From assembly GCF_000185905.1 (NCBI RefSeq), contig NC_014923.1, positions 2,937,501 to 3,001,500 of the forward strand: DNA of 64,000 nucleotides. The letters run 5' to 3'. A program made the position numbers and the translations under genes. Below are positions 25,115 to 34,413 of the stretch, in pieces (within the stretch, counting starts at the first letter, position 1; each line of letters starts with the position of its first letter). Under the pieces are notes generated by a model. The model saw only the letters and a list, made by a program, of their open reading frames with translations. It searched no databases and was not told where the DNA came from. The stretch is from Mesorhizobium ciceri biovar biserrulae WSM1271 (GTDB lineage: Bacteria; Pseudomonadota; Alphaproteobacteria; Rhizobiales; Rhizobiaceae).

Positions 25115-26671
25115 ATGCGGCTGAATCGGAATCTCTGTCAGTGGAGGGTTTGGGTCTTCATCGCCGCAATGGCGCTTTGGCCGCACGCGGCGCCGGCCGA
25201 TAGCCTCACGCCCGAGCGCATCACTGCTGCCCTGTCGAAGCTCGAAGCGCTTGCCGAAGCCGCCGTCGCGGACGGTGCCGTACCCGGGCTCGCCATCGGC
25301 GTCGTGCGCGATGACGAGGTGATCTTCCTCAAGGGTTTTGGGCATCGCGAGGTCGGCAAGCCTGAGACCGTCGACGCCGACACGGTGTTCCAGATCGCCT
25401 CCCTTTCCAAGCCGGTTTCCGCCACCGTCGTAGCGGCGTTGGTTAGCGACAGGATCGTGTCCTGGGATTCGAAGATCGCCGATCTCGATCCGGCCTTCAG
25501 GTTGGCCGATCCTTATCCGGCAAGCCAGCTCACCGTCCGTGACCTGTTTTCGCATCGCAGCGGGCTTCCAGGCACCGCCGGAGACGACCTCGAGGACATT
25601 GGCTACGACCGCGTCGAGATCCTGCATCGCCTGCGGTTCGTGCCGCCATCGTCGAGCTTTCGGGCCGGGTATTCTTACAGCAATTTCGGATTGACAGAGG
25701 GTGCCGTGGCAGCCGCGACACCGACGGGAAAGCCCTGGGAGCAGGTCGCCGAGGAGAAGCTCTACCGTCCGCTGGGCATGGCCTCCACGAGTTCCCGCCA
25801 TTCGGACTTCGTCAAGCGAACCAACCGCGCCGCGCTTCACGTCAAGGTCGATGGCGCCTGGGCAGCGAGGATAGAGCGCGATCCGGATGCGCAGGCGCCC
25901 GCCGGCGGCGTCAGCTCTACGGCACGTGACCTCTCGCAATGGGTGCGCCTCATCCTCCACAACGGCGTTTATGCCGGCAAGACACTGATTGCCGCCGATG
26001 CGCTAAGCCAGACGCATGTTCCGCTGATAGCGCGCGGCAACAACCCCGTCTCCGGCGGCGCATCGTTCTACGGCCTCGGCTGGAATGTCGAATTCGGCCG
26101 ACACGGCCTGAGCTGGGGCCACGCCGGCGCTTTCAGCGTCGGCGCGCGTACCCTGGTGACAGTCTTCCCAAAGGAAAAGTTGGGCATAGTCATCGTCACC
26201 AACGCCTTTCCGACTGGCCTGCCGGAGGGATTGTCCGACAGCTTCGCCGATCTCGTCTTCGACGGTAAGGTCGAGAAGGACTGGGTCAAGGCGTGGAATG
26301 ATATCTATGCGGGCCTGTTCGGTCCGGCGGTCGCGGCGGCCAAGGCCGCCTATGCCGCGCCGCCGTCTCCGTCACGGCGAGCCGGGCCGGGCAGTGTCTA
26401 TGCTGGCCGGTACGCCAACGACTTCATCGGCGACGCGATTGTGTCGAAAGCGGGAGACGACCTTGTACTCAAGGTAGGCCCGGCCGCCGGCCGGTCCTAT
26501 TCATTGAGGCATTTCGACGGTGATCTTTTCCTGACCTTCCCCGACGCGGAGACGCCGGACAGCCCCTCGGGTGTAAGTTTCGTGGTCGGCGCTGACGGCA
26601 AGGCGTCGGCCATGACTGTAGGTTTTCTCGACGACAATCATCTCGGCACGCTGCAACGTGTGGGGGACTGA
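25115..26671 (+). CDS. Exported serine hydrolase, class C beta-lactamase fold
   Basis: A 518-residue protein with a signal peptide (1-28). The beta-lactamase/PBP4* motifs are visible: SLSK with nucleophile Ser96 and Lys99, Y188-S-N190, and HAG in SWGHAGAFSVG. The final 110 residues (GSVYAGRYANDFIGDA...) form the lipocalin-like tail common in this family. Such enzymes are peptidases or esterases acting in the periplasm; true beta-lactamase action is not implied. GGGAGGAGG fits ATG 25115 rather than the earlier TTG. Confidence 0.85.
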   Translation: MRLNRNLCQWRVWVFIAAMALWPHAAPADSLTPERITAALSKLEALAEAAVADGAVPGLAIGVVRDDEVIFLKGFGHREVGKPETVDADTVFQIASLSKPVSATVVAALVSDRIVSWDSKIADLDPAFRLADPYPASQLTVRDLFSHRSGLPGTAGDDLEDIGYDRVEILHRLRFVPPSSSFRAGYSYSNFGLTEGAVAAATPTGKPWEQVAEEKLYRPLGMASTSSRHSDFVKRTNRAALHVKVDGAWAARIERDPDAQAPAGGVSSTARDLSQWVRLILHNGVYAGKTLIAADALSQTHVPLIARGNNPVSGGASFYGLGWNVEFGRHGLSWGHAGAFSVGARTLVTVFPKEKLGIVIVTNAFPTGLPEGLSDSFADLVFDGKVEKDWVKAWNDIYAGLFGPAVAAAKAAYAAPPSPSRRAGPGSVYAGRYANDFIGDAIVSKAGDDLVLKVGPAAGRSYSLRHFDGDLFLTFPDAETPDSPSGVSFVVGADGKASAMTVGFLDDNHLGTLQRVGD

Positions 26672-26699
26672 CTTCCAAATCGACCGGTCCCGCCGGGAG

Positions 26700-27635
26700 T
26701 CAGGATGCCGGGCCGTATCGGAGCAGTTTGAAGCAATCGCCGTTGCCCGATTTCGTCTGTGCCAGCGAGGGCTTCGATCTGTCGATCCATTCCTGATGTG
26801 ACCTCGCGTCGGCTTCGATCGCGTCGACCGGTGCAAGACTGACAAAGCTGCGTCCGTGGCTGAGAAGCCAGCACGCACGGCCGAGAAATCGCCTGCTGCG
26901 CTGGCGCAAGAGGTCGGCATCGTAGAAGATGTCGAGCACCTCGTGCTTGATCTTGCGCTCGGTTTCAGGATTGGCGATCGCAACCTCGATCGGCTCGCCG
27001 CCGATCGCATCCTGCAGGTCCTTGTAGTCGAGGGTGAGTTGGGTGATGGCATATTTGATCTCGCTCTCGTCGCGCACGATGTCGAACCATAGCGTCGGAT
27101 CGAGCTGGTTGACGACGAACGACGACTCGAAATCGCGCGACAGGTTGAGGATGTCGAAGTCCCGGATGTCGACGTCGCGCTCAACCAGCAGGATTTCGCG
27201 GATCTGCTTGCCAAGCTCCGCTCCCTGCGCGCCGATGGCGGCGTTGGTTCCACCAAGTTCGGGACTAACGTAGGCCCCGCCGTCATCCAGCAGCGCGTCG
27301 AATTCGCCAAGTGACTCGACGAGGGGAGCGCCGCGAGCGATGCGCGCCGCCAGCTTGGCCAGAACCTGCTGGAGATCCGTTTCGCGTCTGCGCTGGTCCT
27401 GGTAATTCTGCTGGAAAAAGAAGATGAACAGCGACACGCCGATGCCGATCAGGATCACGCCCAACTGCGAGAAGATGTTACGGTAGTATTCCAGCAGCTT
27501 TTCGCGATGACGCACGTCGTCGCGCACACTGTGGGCGACGCGCAGATTGACGATCAGCGACAGGATGAGCAGCCCAGTACCGACGAGGATGAGGCCGCCG
27601 ATGAGCAGGTAACCATGGCCTGTGCTGAAGTCCAT
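26700..27635 (-). CDS. Two-helix membrane protein of unknown function
   Basis: A 311-residue protein with two N-terminal transmembrane helices (about 9-31 and 53-75) and a large hydrophilic part. The second helix is followed by a Gln- and Arg-rich stretch QQNYQDQRRRETDLQQV, likely the start of a coiled coil. No enzymatic motif or known family is visible. It is divergent from the KamA-like gene. Confidence 0.55.
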   Translation of the reverse strand: MDFSTGHGYLLIGGLILVGTGLLILSLIVNLRVAHSVRDDVRHREKLLEYYRNIFSQLGVILIGIGVSLFIFFFQQNYQDQRRRETDLQQVLAKLAARIARGAPLVESLGEFDALLDDGGAYVSPELGGTNAAIGAQGAELGKQIREILLVERDVDIRDFDILNLSRDFESSFVVNQLDPTLWFDIVRDESEIKYAITQLTLDYKDLQDAIGGEPIEVAIANPETERKIKHEVLDIFYDADLLRQRSRRFLGRACWLLSHGRSFVSLAPVDAIEADARSHQEWIDRSKPSLAQTKSGNGDCFKLLRYGPAS

Positions 27636-27794
27636 TCGTTTTCCCTGAAGCCCAGACTGCGCAGAATAGTGCCATTTTGGCTAAATACCTACGGATTTGC
27701 AGGCGGTGGATTTGATGGCGGCGACCACCCCAGAAGGTTGACCCGCCTGGCCATCCGGCCGATAGCTCCGCCAGAAACTGCCCCGAGAACCCTG

Positions 27795-28907
27795 ATGACT
27801 TCAGACACGAACCTCCACGATGCACGCTCCGCCGATCCTGACACCGCCTGGCAGGCGGACGTCCGCGCCGGGGTGCGCCACGTCCGCGACCTTGACCGCC
27901 TCCCGCTGTCGTCAGCCGAGCGCGCAGCCGCCCAGGCCGCGGCGGCGAACCACAAGGTGCGCGCGCCCAAAGCCTATCTCGACCTGATCGACTGGAACGA
28001 CCCGGCTGATCCGATCCGGGCGCAGGTCATCCCGTCTCCGCAAGAACTTGAGGAAGCGGAAGGCGAACTCGACGATCCGATCGCCGACCATGACTTCAGC
28101 CCGGTGCCGCGCTTGACGCATCGCCATGCCGACCGGGTGCTGTTGTTCCCGACCTACCAATGCGCGGTCTATTGCCGGTTCTGCTTCCGCAAGGAATCGC
28201 TGACCTCGATCGGCAGGGGTTATACGCGCGAGGCGCTGGAGCCGGCGCTGGCCTATATCGCGGATCACCCCGAAATCCGCGAGGTGATCCTGACCGGCGG
28301 CGATCCGCTGTCGCTGCCCGAGAAGGCGCTGGCCGAAATCCGCGCGCGCATCGAAGCGATCGCGCATGTGCGGCTGCTGCGCATCCACACGCGCGTTCCG
28401 GTGGCGCTGCCGTCGCGCATCACGCCGGGGCTGGTTGCGGCCCTGCAGGGCCGGCTGATGGTCACCATCGTCACCCATTTCAACCACGCGCGGGAAATCA
28501 CTCAGGCCACGGAAACCGCCTGCCGCACGCTGCGGCAAGCCGGCTTCGTGCTGCTCAACCAGAGCGTTCTGCTCAAAGGCGTCAACGACAGCGTCGAGGC
28601 GCTGGAGGAGCTCTGCCGCGAGCTGATGTATCGCCTCGGCGTCAAACCCTATTACCTGCACCATGGCGACCTCGCGCGCGGCATGGCGCACCGGCGCACG
28701 ACGATTGCGCAGGGGCAGGCGCTGGCTGAAGCGCTGCGCGCGCGGCTGTCGGGCATCTGCAACCCCGTCTATGTGCTCGACCTGCCGGAAGGCGGCGGCA
28801 AGGTGCCGATCGGGCCTTGCCATGTCGAGGGACGGGACGGCGAGAACTGGCGGCTGCGCGGGCTCGATGGCGAGGTGAGGGCGTATACCGAGATCGTTGG
28901 CGAATAG
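27795..28907 (+). CDS. Lysine 2,3-aminomutase-like radical SAM protein (KamA/EpmB family)
   Basis: A 370-residue radical SAM protein. The cluster motif C123-AVY-C127-RF-C130 is preceded by PTYQCA. VILTGGDPLSLPEK, RIHTRVPVALPSRI, THFNHAREI, LLNQSVLLKGVND and KPYYLHHGDLARG are the core blocks of lysine 2,3-aminomutases. These enzymes use PLP and SAM to turn L-lysine into beta-lysine; the EpmB branch does so for modification of elongation factor P. No efp or epmA gene is in this window. The gene converges with the Pls-type operon (9 nt between stops). ATG 27795 starts the conserved region. Confidence 0.85.
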   Translation: MTSDTNLHDARSADPDTAWQADVRAGVRHVRDLDRLPLSSAERAAAQAAAANHKVRAPKAYLDLIDWNDPADPIRAQVIPSPQELEEAEGELDDPIADHDFSPVPRLTHRHADRVLLFPTYQCAVYCRFCFRKESLTSIGRGYTREALEPALAYIADHPEIREVILTGGDPLSLPEKALAEIRARIEAIAHVRLLRIHTRVPVALPSRITPGLVAALQGRLMVTIVTHFNHAREITQATETACRTLRQAGFVLLNQSVLLKGVNDSVEALEELCRELMYRLGVKPYYLHHGDLARGMAHRRTTIAQGQALAEALRARLSGICNPVYVLDLPEGGGKVPIGPCHVEGRDGENWRLRGLDGEVRAYTEIVGE

Positions 28908-28916
28908 GGCTGCGCG

Positions 28917-29561
28917 CTAACCCCTGTCTTTCTCGATAAACGCCAGCACCACCACGCGCGGGACAACGCAGTAGGCGAGCCTGGCCTTGCGGCCTGTCTT
29001 CGTCGTCGCGCGGCCTGCGTTCAGGTCGACGGTGATGTCCTCATAGCCCAGCACCTCGCGATCGAGCGGATACACGGCCTTGTAGACGGCTTCCTTGGCG
29101 GCAAAGAGGATGCGGCCGGCAAGATGCCGGTCGGCTGCGTCCGTGCGGTCCGCAAATGTTGTCACGAGCGCCAAAATGTCATCCGGGAGAGGCTGCGCGG
29201 GCTCGACGTCGATGCCGAGCGAGGCGATATCGCCAATCGGGGCAACCGCCGCCACGGCCATGTCGTCGTCGTGGGCGAGCGAACCGGTTATCCCGTCGGG
29301 CCAGACCGGCGCGCCCGTTGGCGTGCGCAGGATGGCGAAATCGTTGACGCCGATATCCGCCAGCAGTCCGTGCGCGATCCACCGGGCCGCGCCGCTGGCG
29401 CGCCGCATGGCCGGTTGACGCGCGGCGATGGAGTTCGCTTCCCCGGGCAGCAGATGGGCGTCGTCGCCATCGCGTATAAGCCGGCATCCGACCCGGACAC
29501 ACTTGGGTGCGATGGCGGCCATCGCTTCAGCCAAGGCGATTTCCTCGGGCAGCCGCGTCAC
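28917..29561 (-). CDS. 4'-phosphopantetheinyl transferase (EntD/Sfp superfamily)
   Basis: A 214-residue protein with the EntD-type order RRASGAARWIAHGLL, GSLAHDDDMAVAAV (94-107), LGIDVEP (115-121, metal-binding Asp118 and Glu120) and LFAAKEAVYKAVYP (152-165). It transfers phosphopantetheine from CoA to a carrier-protein serine. The carrier domain of the synthetase encoded two genes upstream (Ser600) is the obvious substrate. ATG 29561 overlaps the acetyltransferase stop (ATGA), so the genes are co-translated. Confidence 0.9.
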   Translation of the reverse strand: MTRLPEEIALAEAMAAIAPKCVRVGCRLIRDGDDAHLLPGEANSIAARQPAMRRASGAARWIAHGLLADIGVNDFAILRTPTGAPVWPDGITGSLAHDDDMAVAAVAPIGDIASLGIDVEPAQPLPDDILALVTTFADRTDAADRHLAGRILFAAKEAVYKAVYPLDREVLGYEDITVDLNAGRATTKTGRKARLAYCVVPRVVVLAFIEKDRG

Positions 29562-30025
29562 GGCTCGTGCGTCCGTGCCGGCAAAGCGAGATCGGCGATC
29601 ATTTCTCCGTCCTCGTCGAGCCCTTCTTCGACGAAACCGGCGCTGCGATAGAGGTTGCGCGCCGCATCGTTCTCCGGTTCGTAGCAGATCGAGACGTGGC
29701 TGATGTGGCCGAGCCCCCGGATTTCGCCCAGCACCTCACGCAGCGCGGCCTTGCCGTAACCTTTGCCTTGAGAGGCGCGGTCGATCATGAAGCGGTAGAT
29801 GCGCGCCTCGTCATCATCCTCGGGCGCCTCGTACATGAGGAAACCGACGACACGGGTCCCGGCCATGACGACGCGCGGCCGCGCGTCTTCGTCGGTTTCG
29901 GCTTCTTCCAGCGACTCCGCATTGCTGGCGACGAAATCCATCTGCTCGGGAGCCAATTCCAGGGCCGCGACCAAGGCGCGGTTGGCCCTGGTCACGGCAA
30001 CGAGACGGATGTCTCCGGTGTTCAA
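29558..30025 (-). CDS. GNAT-family N-acetyltransferase
   Basis: A GNAT protein of about 155 residues. Acetyl-CoA loop IDRASQGKGYGKAAL and the C-terminal NDAARNLYRSAGFVEEG are clear. No ATG fits. TTG 30025 has AAGAAGG 7 nt upstream and is my choice; TTG 30043 would overlap the synthetase stop as TTGA. Squeezed between the synthetase and its phosphopantetheinyl transferase, it may acetylate the product, a precursor or the polymer for self-protection. That role is inferred. Confidence 0.8.
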   Translation of the reverse strand: MNTGDIRLVAVTRANRALVAALELAPEQMDFVASNAESLEEAETDEDARPRVVMAGTRVVGFLMYEAPEDDDEARIYRFMIDRASQGKGYGKAALREVLGEIRGLGHISHVSICYEPENDAARNLYRSAGFVEEGLDEDGEMIADLALPARTHEP

Positions 30026-30039
30026 GCCGATGCCCTTCT

Positions 30040-33000
30040 TCAAGCCGATGCCGTGGCCGATGCCTTGGAGCCATTGTCGGTGATCGGCTCGACGAAGCGA
30101 TGCAGCTTGGCCGGATTGCCCCGCCATATGGAGTTGGGCTCCAGCTCTTCGCCCTTCATGACGAAGGAGTCGACATCGACCACCGAGCCTTCGCCCATCA
30201 CGACGCCGTAATGGACAAAGGCGGAGGGGCCGAGCGTGCAGCCCTTGCCGATGCGGATGAAGTCGGACTTGAAGGCGCCTTCCTCCAGCGAATGGGCCTG
30301 GATGACGCAGCCCTCGTTGAGGGTGGCGTCGTCGCCGATCTCCACCAGCGAGCGTTCGGTGAGGTTGCTGCCGCCGTCATAGACACGGCTGCCGATCTTG
30401 ACGCCCAGCATGCGCAGGATCATCGGCCGGAACGGCGTGCCGGCGAACAGCCGCACGATCGGCGAATCCGCCAGCTTCCAGTGGCGTTCATGGCGCCAGA
30501 ACGCCACATCGTAGATCGTCGTCATCTGCGGCTTCAGCCTGCCGAAACCAAGACTTGCCCGTTCCACGAAGATGTAGAACGGAATGGTGATCGCCGAGGT
30601 CAGGAGCACGGCGACGAAAAGCGCGACTTCAGCCCATTCGGTGTAGTAGTTCAGCGCCCGATCCCAGATCGCCAGCGTGGCGAACAGCATGACCCATTGC
30701 GTTGCCACGAACAGCAGGATCGTCACCAGATTGTGGCGGTTCTTCAACGGGATGCGCCGGCGCCGGTCGTCCTCGTCGATGCCGGCGATGAGCTCCTTGT
30801 CGCGGTTCACCATGCGCGGGATTTCAAAGGCAGGCGAACCCAGAAGCCCGACATTCTCGCGCAGCGGCCCGTCGATGGGGATCATCACCTTGGTGCCGAG
30901 CAGGACGTTGTCGCCGGTGCGCCCGTCCGGCGGATAGTAGATATTGTTGCCGAGATAGTTGCGCTCGCCGATCCTTGTCGGCTCGAGCCTGAAGGCGGCG
31001 GCGGATTTGTGCATGTTGATCATGAACAGCCCGTCCGACACCATGGTCTCGGTGCCGATCTCGCACAGAAGCGGGTTTTCGTGCTGCTGGTTGGAGCCGA
31101 AATTGGAGCCGGTCTGTACCACCTTGTTGAGGTTCCAGCCGATCGCTCGCATGTAGTGCACGATCGCCGAGCTGTCGCCGGCCAGCAGGCCGAGCACGCG
31201 CGAGTTGCTGGAGAATTCAGCGACGGTCTGCAGCCAGTAGCGGAAGCCGTACAGCGTGTAGGTGCGGCCGGGCTTCAACAGCAGGCTGACCAGGCGCGGC
31301 ACCAGCGTTGCCGCCAGGAAGGATGCGGCCATGTAGCCGAACAGCGTGACCGTGGTGCCGATCGCGACGACGCCGATGGTTTCCTGGTAGTCGTCGCCGA
31401 CATTTTCCCAATAGCTATGGAATAGCAGCGGCAAGGGGGTGACGATGGCAAACAGCCCGATCAGCTGAACCGCTTCGAACAGGAAGCGCCGGATGTTGGA
31501 CGGATCGACGTTGCGCACCTTGCAATAGTCGGCCGTGGTCGGCACGGCCGGCGAGCCATGCCAGCGTTCGCCGTCGGGGATGCTTTGGCCGCGATGCAGC
31601 GAGGACGAATGGCCGAGCTGGGCGCCGTCGCCGATCCGGGTGTCGATGTCGAGCGTCGAGCCGACGCCGACAAAGGCATCGCAGCCGATGGTCAGCGGCC
31701 CGGTGTGGATATAGCCGGACTGCGCCCGGAAGCCGAGAATCATCGATTCCTTGCGCAGGATGGTGTTGGCGCCGATCGAGATGAGATCCGTGCAGACGGG
31801 CACGGATTTCGATTCGATGACGGCGTTCTTGCCGAGCCTGGTGCCGAGAAGCTGCAGGTAGATGCTGTAGAGCGGGCTGCCGCGGAACAGCACGACGGGG
31901 GCCGTGCGGATCAATGTCTTGACCACCCAGAAGCGGAAGTAGCGCACGCCCCAGATGGGAAACGCTTCCGCCTTCCAGCGGCCGACGAGCACCCATTTGG
32001 CGAGGACGGCAAAGCCCGACATGCCGAAGAACACGGCGGCCGAAAGCGCCACGCACCTGATGTAGAGCTGCAGCGGATCGTCGAGCGCGTCATACATCCA
32101 GTTGAGGCCGCCATTGATCGCCCACAAAGCGCCATAGCTGTATAGCGCGTAGAACAGCAGCTGTGCGGCGCCGCAGGTCCAGTAGGCGAAGTTCGAGGCC
32201 CGGCGGGTGAGGACGGGCTCGTTGGTGGCAGTCGCCATCTCGTCCGCCACGCCCAGGTGAAGTGCCAGCCGCGCCACGGTCGGGTGGAGATAGATGTCGC
32301 GCATCGACGCCGTCGCCCATTCCTTCCTGGTGCGCAGACGCGCGCAGAAATGCGCCATCAGCAGCGAGTTGGCGCCGAGATCGTCGAAGAAATTGTCCTC
32401 GACGGACACTTCGTCGAATTTCAGCACCGCGGCCAGCGCGTCGGCCAGGAAACGCTCGTCGTCATTGCCGGGCGCGACCATGGCGCGATCGCCCGAAAGC
32501 CGCACGCTTGTCGGCTTCGGCAGCTGGCGCAAATCCACCTTGTTGGAAACCGTCATCGGGATAACAGGTAGTTCCTCGAGATAGGAGGGCACCATGTAAT
32601 CCGGCAGCCGCCGCTTCATCGTCCTGGCGAGGTCCGCGCGCGAGATCGCCGGGTGGCCGGCCTTCGCTGCGAAATAGGCGACGAGTTCGACGCGGCCGGG
32701 CTCGATCTCCCAGGTGGTGACGGCGGCCTGGGCGATTTCGGGCTGGTCGAGCAGCACCGCCTCGATCTCGCCGAGCTCGATGCGGTAGCCGCGGATCTTC
32801 ACCTGGGTGTCGATGCGGCCGGCATACTCGATCTCGCTTTGGTCGTTGATGCGGCCAAGGTCGCCGGTGCGGTAGATGCGCTTCGACGGGTTGTTCGGCA
32901 GGCCGACGAAATCGGCGATGAATTTCTGTTCGGTCAGGTCGGGCCTGTTGAGATAGCCGACCGCGAGCCCGATGCCGGCAATGCCGATCTCGCCCAGTTC

Positions 33001-34164
33001 GCCGGGCTCGGCGAGTTGCGGCAGCGATGCGTCGAGAATGACGATCGAATAGGTCGGCAGCGGCGCGCCGATGGTGACGGGACTGTCCGGTGTCAGCGCG
33101 CCCATGGTGGCGGTGACGGTCGCCTCGGTCGGGCCATAGGTGTTGAGGATCTGCCGCCCCGGCTTCGACCAGCGCACCACCAGATTGTGCGGGCAGGCCT
33201 CGCCGCCGACCAGCAGCGTGCGCAGGCTGGGCACATCCGATGTCATCGACGACAGCAGCGTCGGGCTGCAGGCGATGCAGGTGATGTCGTGGAGGCGCAG
33301 GAAATCGGCGAGTTCCTCGCCCACCAGCGGCATCTGGCCCGGTGCCGGCACCACCGTCGCGCCGGCGACGAACGGCACCCAGATCTCTTCGGAGGAAAAG
33401 TCGAAGGCGATCGTCATGCCCTGGTAGACGCGGTCGCCCGGCCGGTAGCCGTAGGAGGCGGCGGCAACGCGGATGAAGTTGACGAAACTCTGGTGCTTGA
33501 TGACCACGCCCTTGGGCTTGCCTGTGGTGCCCGAGGTGTAGAGGATGTAGCAGGTGTCGTCCGATAAAGCGGCCTTCGCATGCGGCTTCAGCGGCGCGTC
33601 GGACTGTTTGGAGATTTCGGCAGCCGCGCTGTCGATCAGCAGATGCGGGACCGGCAGCTGACCGGCGCGCGACGCATAGGCGGCGATGGTGACGATCAGG
33701 CTGACGCCGGCGTCCTCGATGATGAGCGCCATCCGCTCCTCGGGGAACGCGGTCGCCAGCGGCACGAAGGCAGCGCCCGCCTTCATCACGGCGAGCAGCG
33801 CGACATAGGTCTCCGCCGAGCGGTCGAGGATTAGCCCGACGCGGTCGCCCGGCTTCACGCCGCGCTTGACCAGCAGGCGGGCGAACTGGTTGGCACGGCT
33901 GTCCAGTTCCCGATAGGTCCAGACACGCCCGTCGGAGATCACCGCCGGCAACGCTGCAAAGATTTCGGCGAGCTGTTCGAAGACGGTGTCGAGCCGTTCG
34001 CCGGGCAGGCCTTGCCGGGCAAAGTCCGCGCCCGTCAGGATTTGCCCGCGCCTGGCTGTCGCGGGGACCGTTCTTACCAGCGCATCGACACTTGCCGGAC
34101 CGCTCTCCAGCCCCGATCGGTCCGCGTCCAGTTCGGCGATATCGACACCGTGATCCATTTCCAT
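30040..34164 (-). CDS. Pls/PosA-type membrane non-ribosomal peptide synthetase
   Basis: A 1374-residue enzyme: adenylation domain (about 60-550; YILYTSGTTGKPKG 207-220, NTYGPTEATV 341-350, YRTGDLG 431-437, RGYRIELGEIE 458-468, Lys542), carrier domain (570-640; DDLGANSLL, Ser600), then a membrane part. The latter has six helices (about 663-685, 700-725, 896-916, 928-953, 1145-1167, 1178-1199) alternating with three hexapeptide-repeat soluble domains (775-870, 985-1110, 1245-1352). This is the architecture of epsilon-poly-L-lysine synthetase, of similar length. There is no condensation or thioesterase domain. FDFSSEE places Asp255 and Glu259 at pocket positions 235 and 239, acceptable for a basic amino acid. 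ATG 34164 follows GGGA; ATG 34203 is possible. Confidence 0.85.
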   Translation of the reverse strand: MEMDHGVDIAELDADRSGLESGPASVDALVRTVPATARRGQILTGADFARQGLPGERLDTVFEQLAEIFAALPAVISDGRVWTYRELDSRANQFARLLVKRGVKPGDRVGLILDRSAETYVALLAVMKAGAAFVPLATAFPEERMALIIEDAGVSLIVTIAAYASRAGQLPVPHLLIDSAAAEISKQSDAPLKPHAKAALSDDTCYILYTSGTTGKPKGVVIKHQSFVNFIRVAAASYGYRPGDRVYQGMTIAFDFSSEEIWVPFVAGATVVPAPGQMPLVGEELADFLRLHDITCIACSPTLLSSMTSDVPSLRTLLVGGEACPHNLVVRWSKPGRQILNTYGPTEATVTATMGALTPDSPVTIGAPLPTYSIVILDASLPQLAEPGELGEIGIAGIGLAVGYLNRPDLTEQKFIADFVGLPNNPSKRIYRTGDLGRINDQSEIEYAGRIDTQVKIRGYRIELGEIEAVLLDQPEIAQAAVTTWEIEPGRVELVAYFAAKAGHPAISRADLARTMKRRLPDYMVPSYLEELPVIPMTVSNKVDLRQLPKPTSVRLSGDRAMVAPGNDDERFLADALAAVLKFDEVSVEDNFFDDLGANSLLMAHFCARLRTRKEWATASMRDIYLHPTVARLALHLGVADEMATATNEPVLTRRASNFAYWTCGAAQLLFYALYSYGALWAINGGLNWMYDALDDPLQLYIRCVALSAAVFFGMSGFAVLAKWVLVGRWKAEAFPIWGVRYFRFWVVKTLIRTAPVVLFRGSPLYSIYLQLLGTRLGKNAVIESKSVPVCTDLISIGANTILRKESMILGFRAQSGYIHTGPLTIGCDAFVGVGSTLDIDTRIGDGAQLGHSSSLHRGQSIPDGERWHGSPAVPTTADYCKVRNVDPSNIRRFLFEAVQLIGLFAIVTPLPLLFHSYWENVGDDYQETIGVVAIGTTVTLFGYMAASFLAATLVPRLVSLLLKPGRTYTLYGFRYWLQTVAEFSSNSRVLGLLAGDSSAIVHYMRAIGWNLNKVVQTGSNFGSNQQHENPLLCEIGTETMVSDGLFMINMHKSAAAFRLEPTRIGERNYLGNNIYYPPDGRTGDNVLLGTKVMIPIDGPLRENVGLLGSPAFEIPRMVNRDKELIAGIDEDDRRRRIPLKNRHNLVTILLFVATQWVMLFATLAIWDRALNYYTEWAEVALFVAVLLTSAITIPFYIFVERASLGFGRLKPQMTTIYDVAFWRHERHWKLADSPIVRLFAGTPFRPMILRMLGVKIGSRVYDGGSNLTERSLVEIGDDATLNEGCVIQAHSLEEGAFKSDFIRIGKGCTLGPSAFVHYGVVMGEGSVVDVDSFVMKGEELEPNSIWRGNPAKLHRFVEPITDNGSKASATASA

Positions 34165-34236
34165 ACTTTCCCGTCCAGGCCGGGCGTCGCCCGGCACGGC
34201 CATTTTTCCGGTTGTTGTGGGATGCTTATGCCATCC

Positions 34237-34291
34237 GATCTTTTCGGCAGTTTTTCCGAACTGTTGAATATTGTTTCTGAACTGTGTCTGG
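34237..34291 (-). repeat. 55-bp conserved upstream block, copy B
   Basis: This is the partner of 7368-7422 (45 of 55 identical). Here it lies 73-127 nt upstream of the chosen synthetase start at 34164, on the template side, and also upstream of the divergent BA14K-like gene at 34414. Its position suits a promoter or leader function, but a dispersed repeat cannot be excluded. Confidence 0.55.
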
Positions 34292-34413
34292 GCGGGGTTT
34301 TGAGCCTCCCTTGGCGGTTGCGCCCGGCGGCAACGCCGGCGCGCGCGCCAGCGTTTTTCTGGAACCAGCCTTGAGGCCCCGCATTCTATGAGCAGGGACT
34401 GAAGGAGCGTGTC

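Noticed and set aside
25115..26671. Calling the serine hydrolase a beta-lactamase resistance gene
   Set aside because: The class C fold with a lipocalin-like tail is shared by peptidases and esterases; resistance cannot be inferred.
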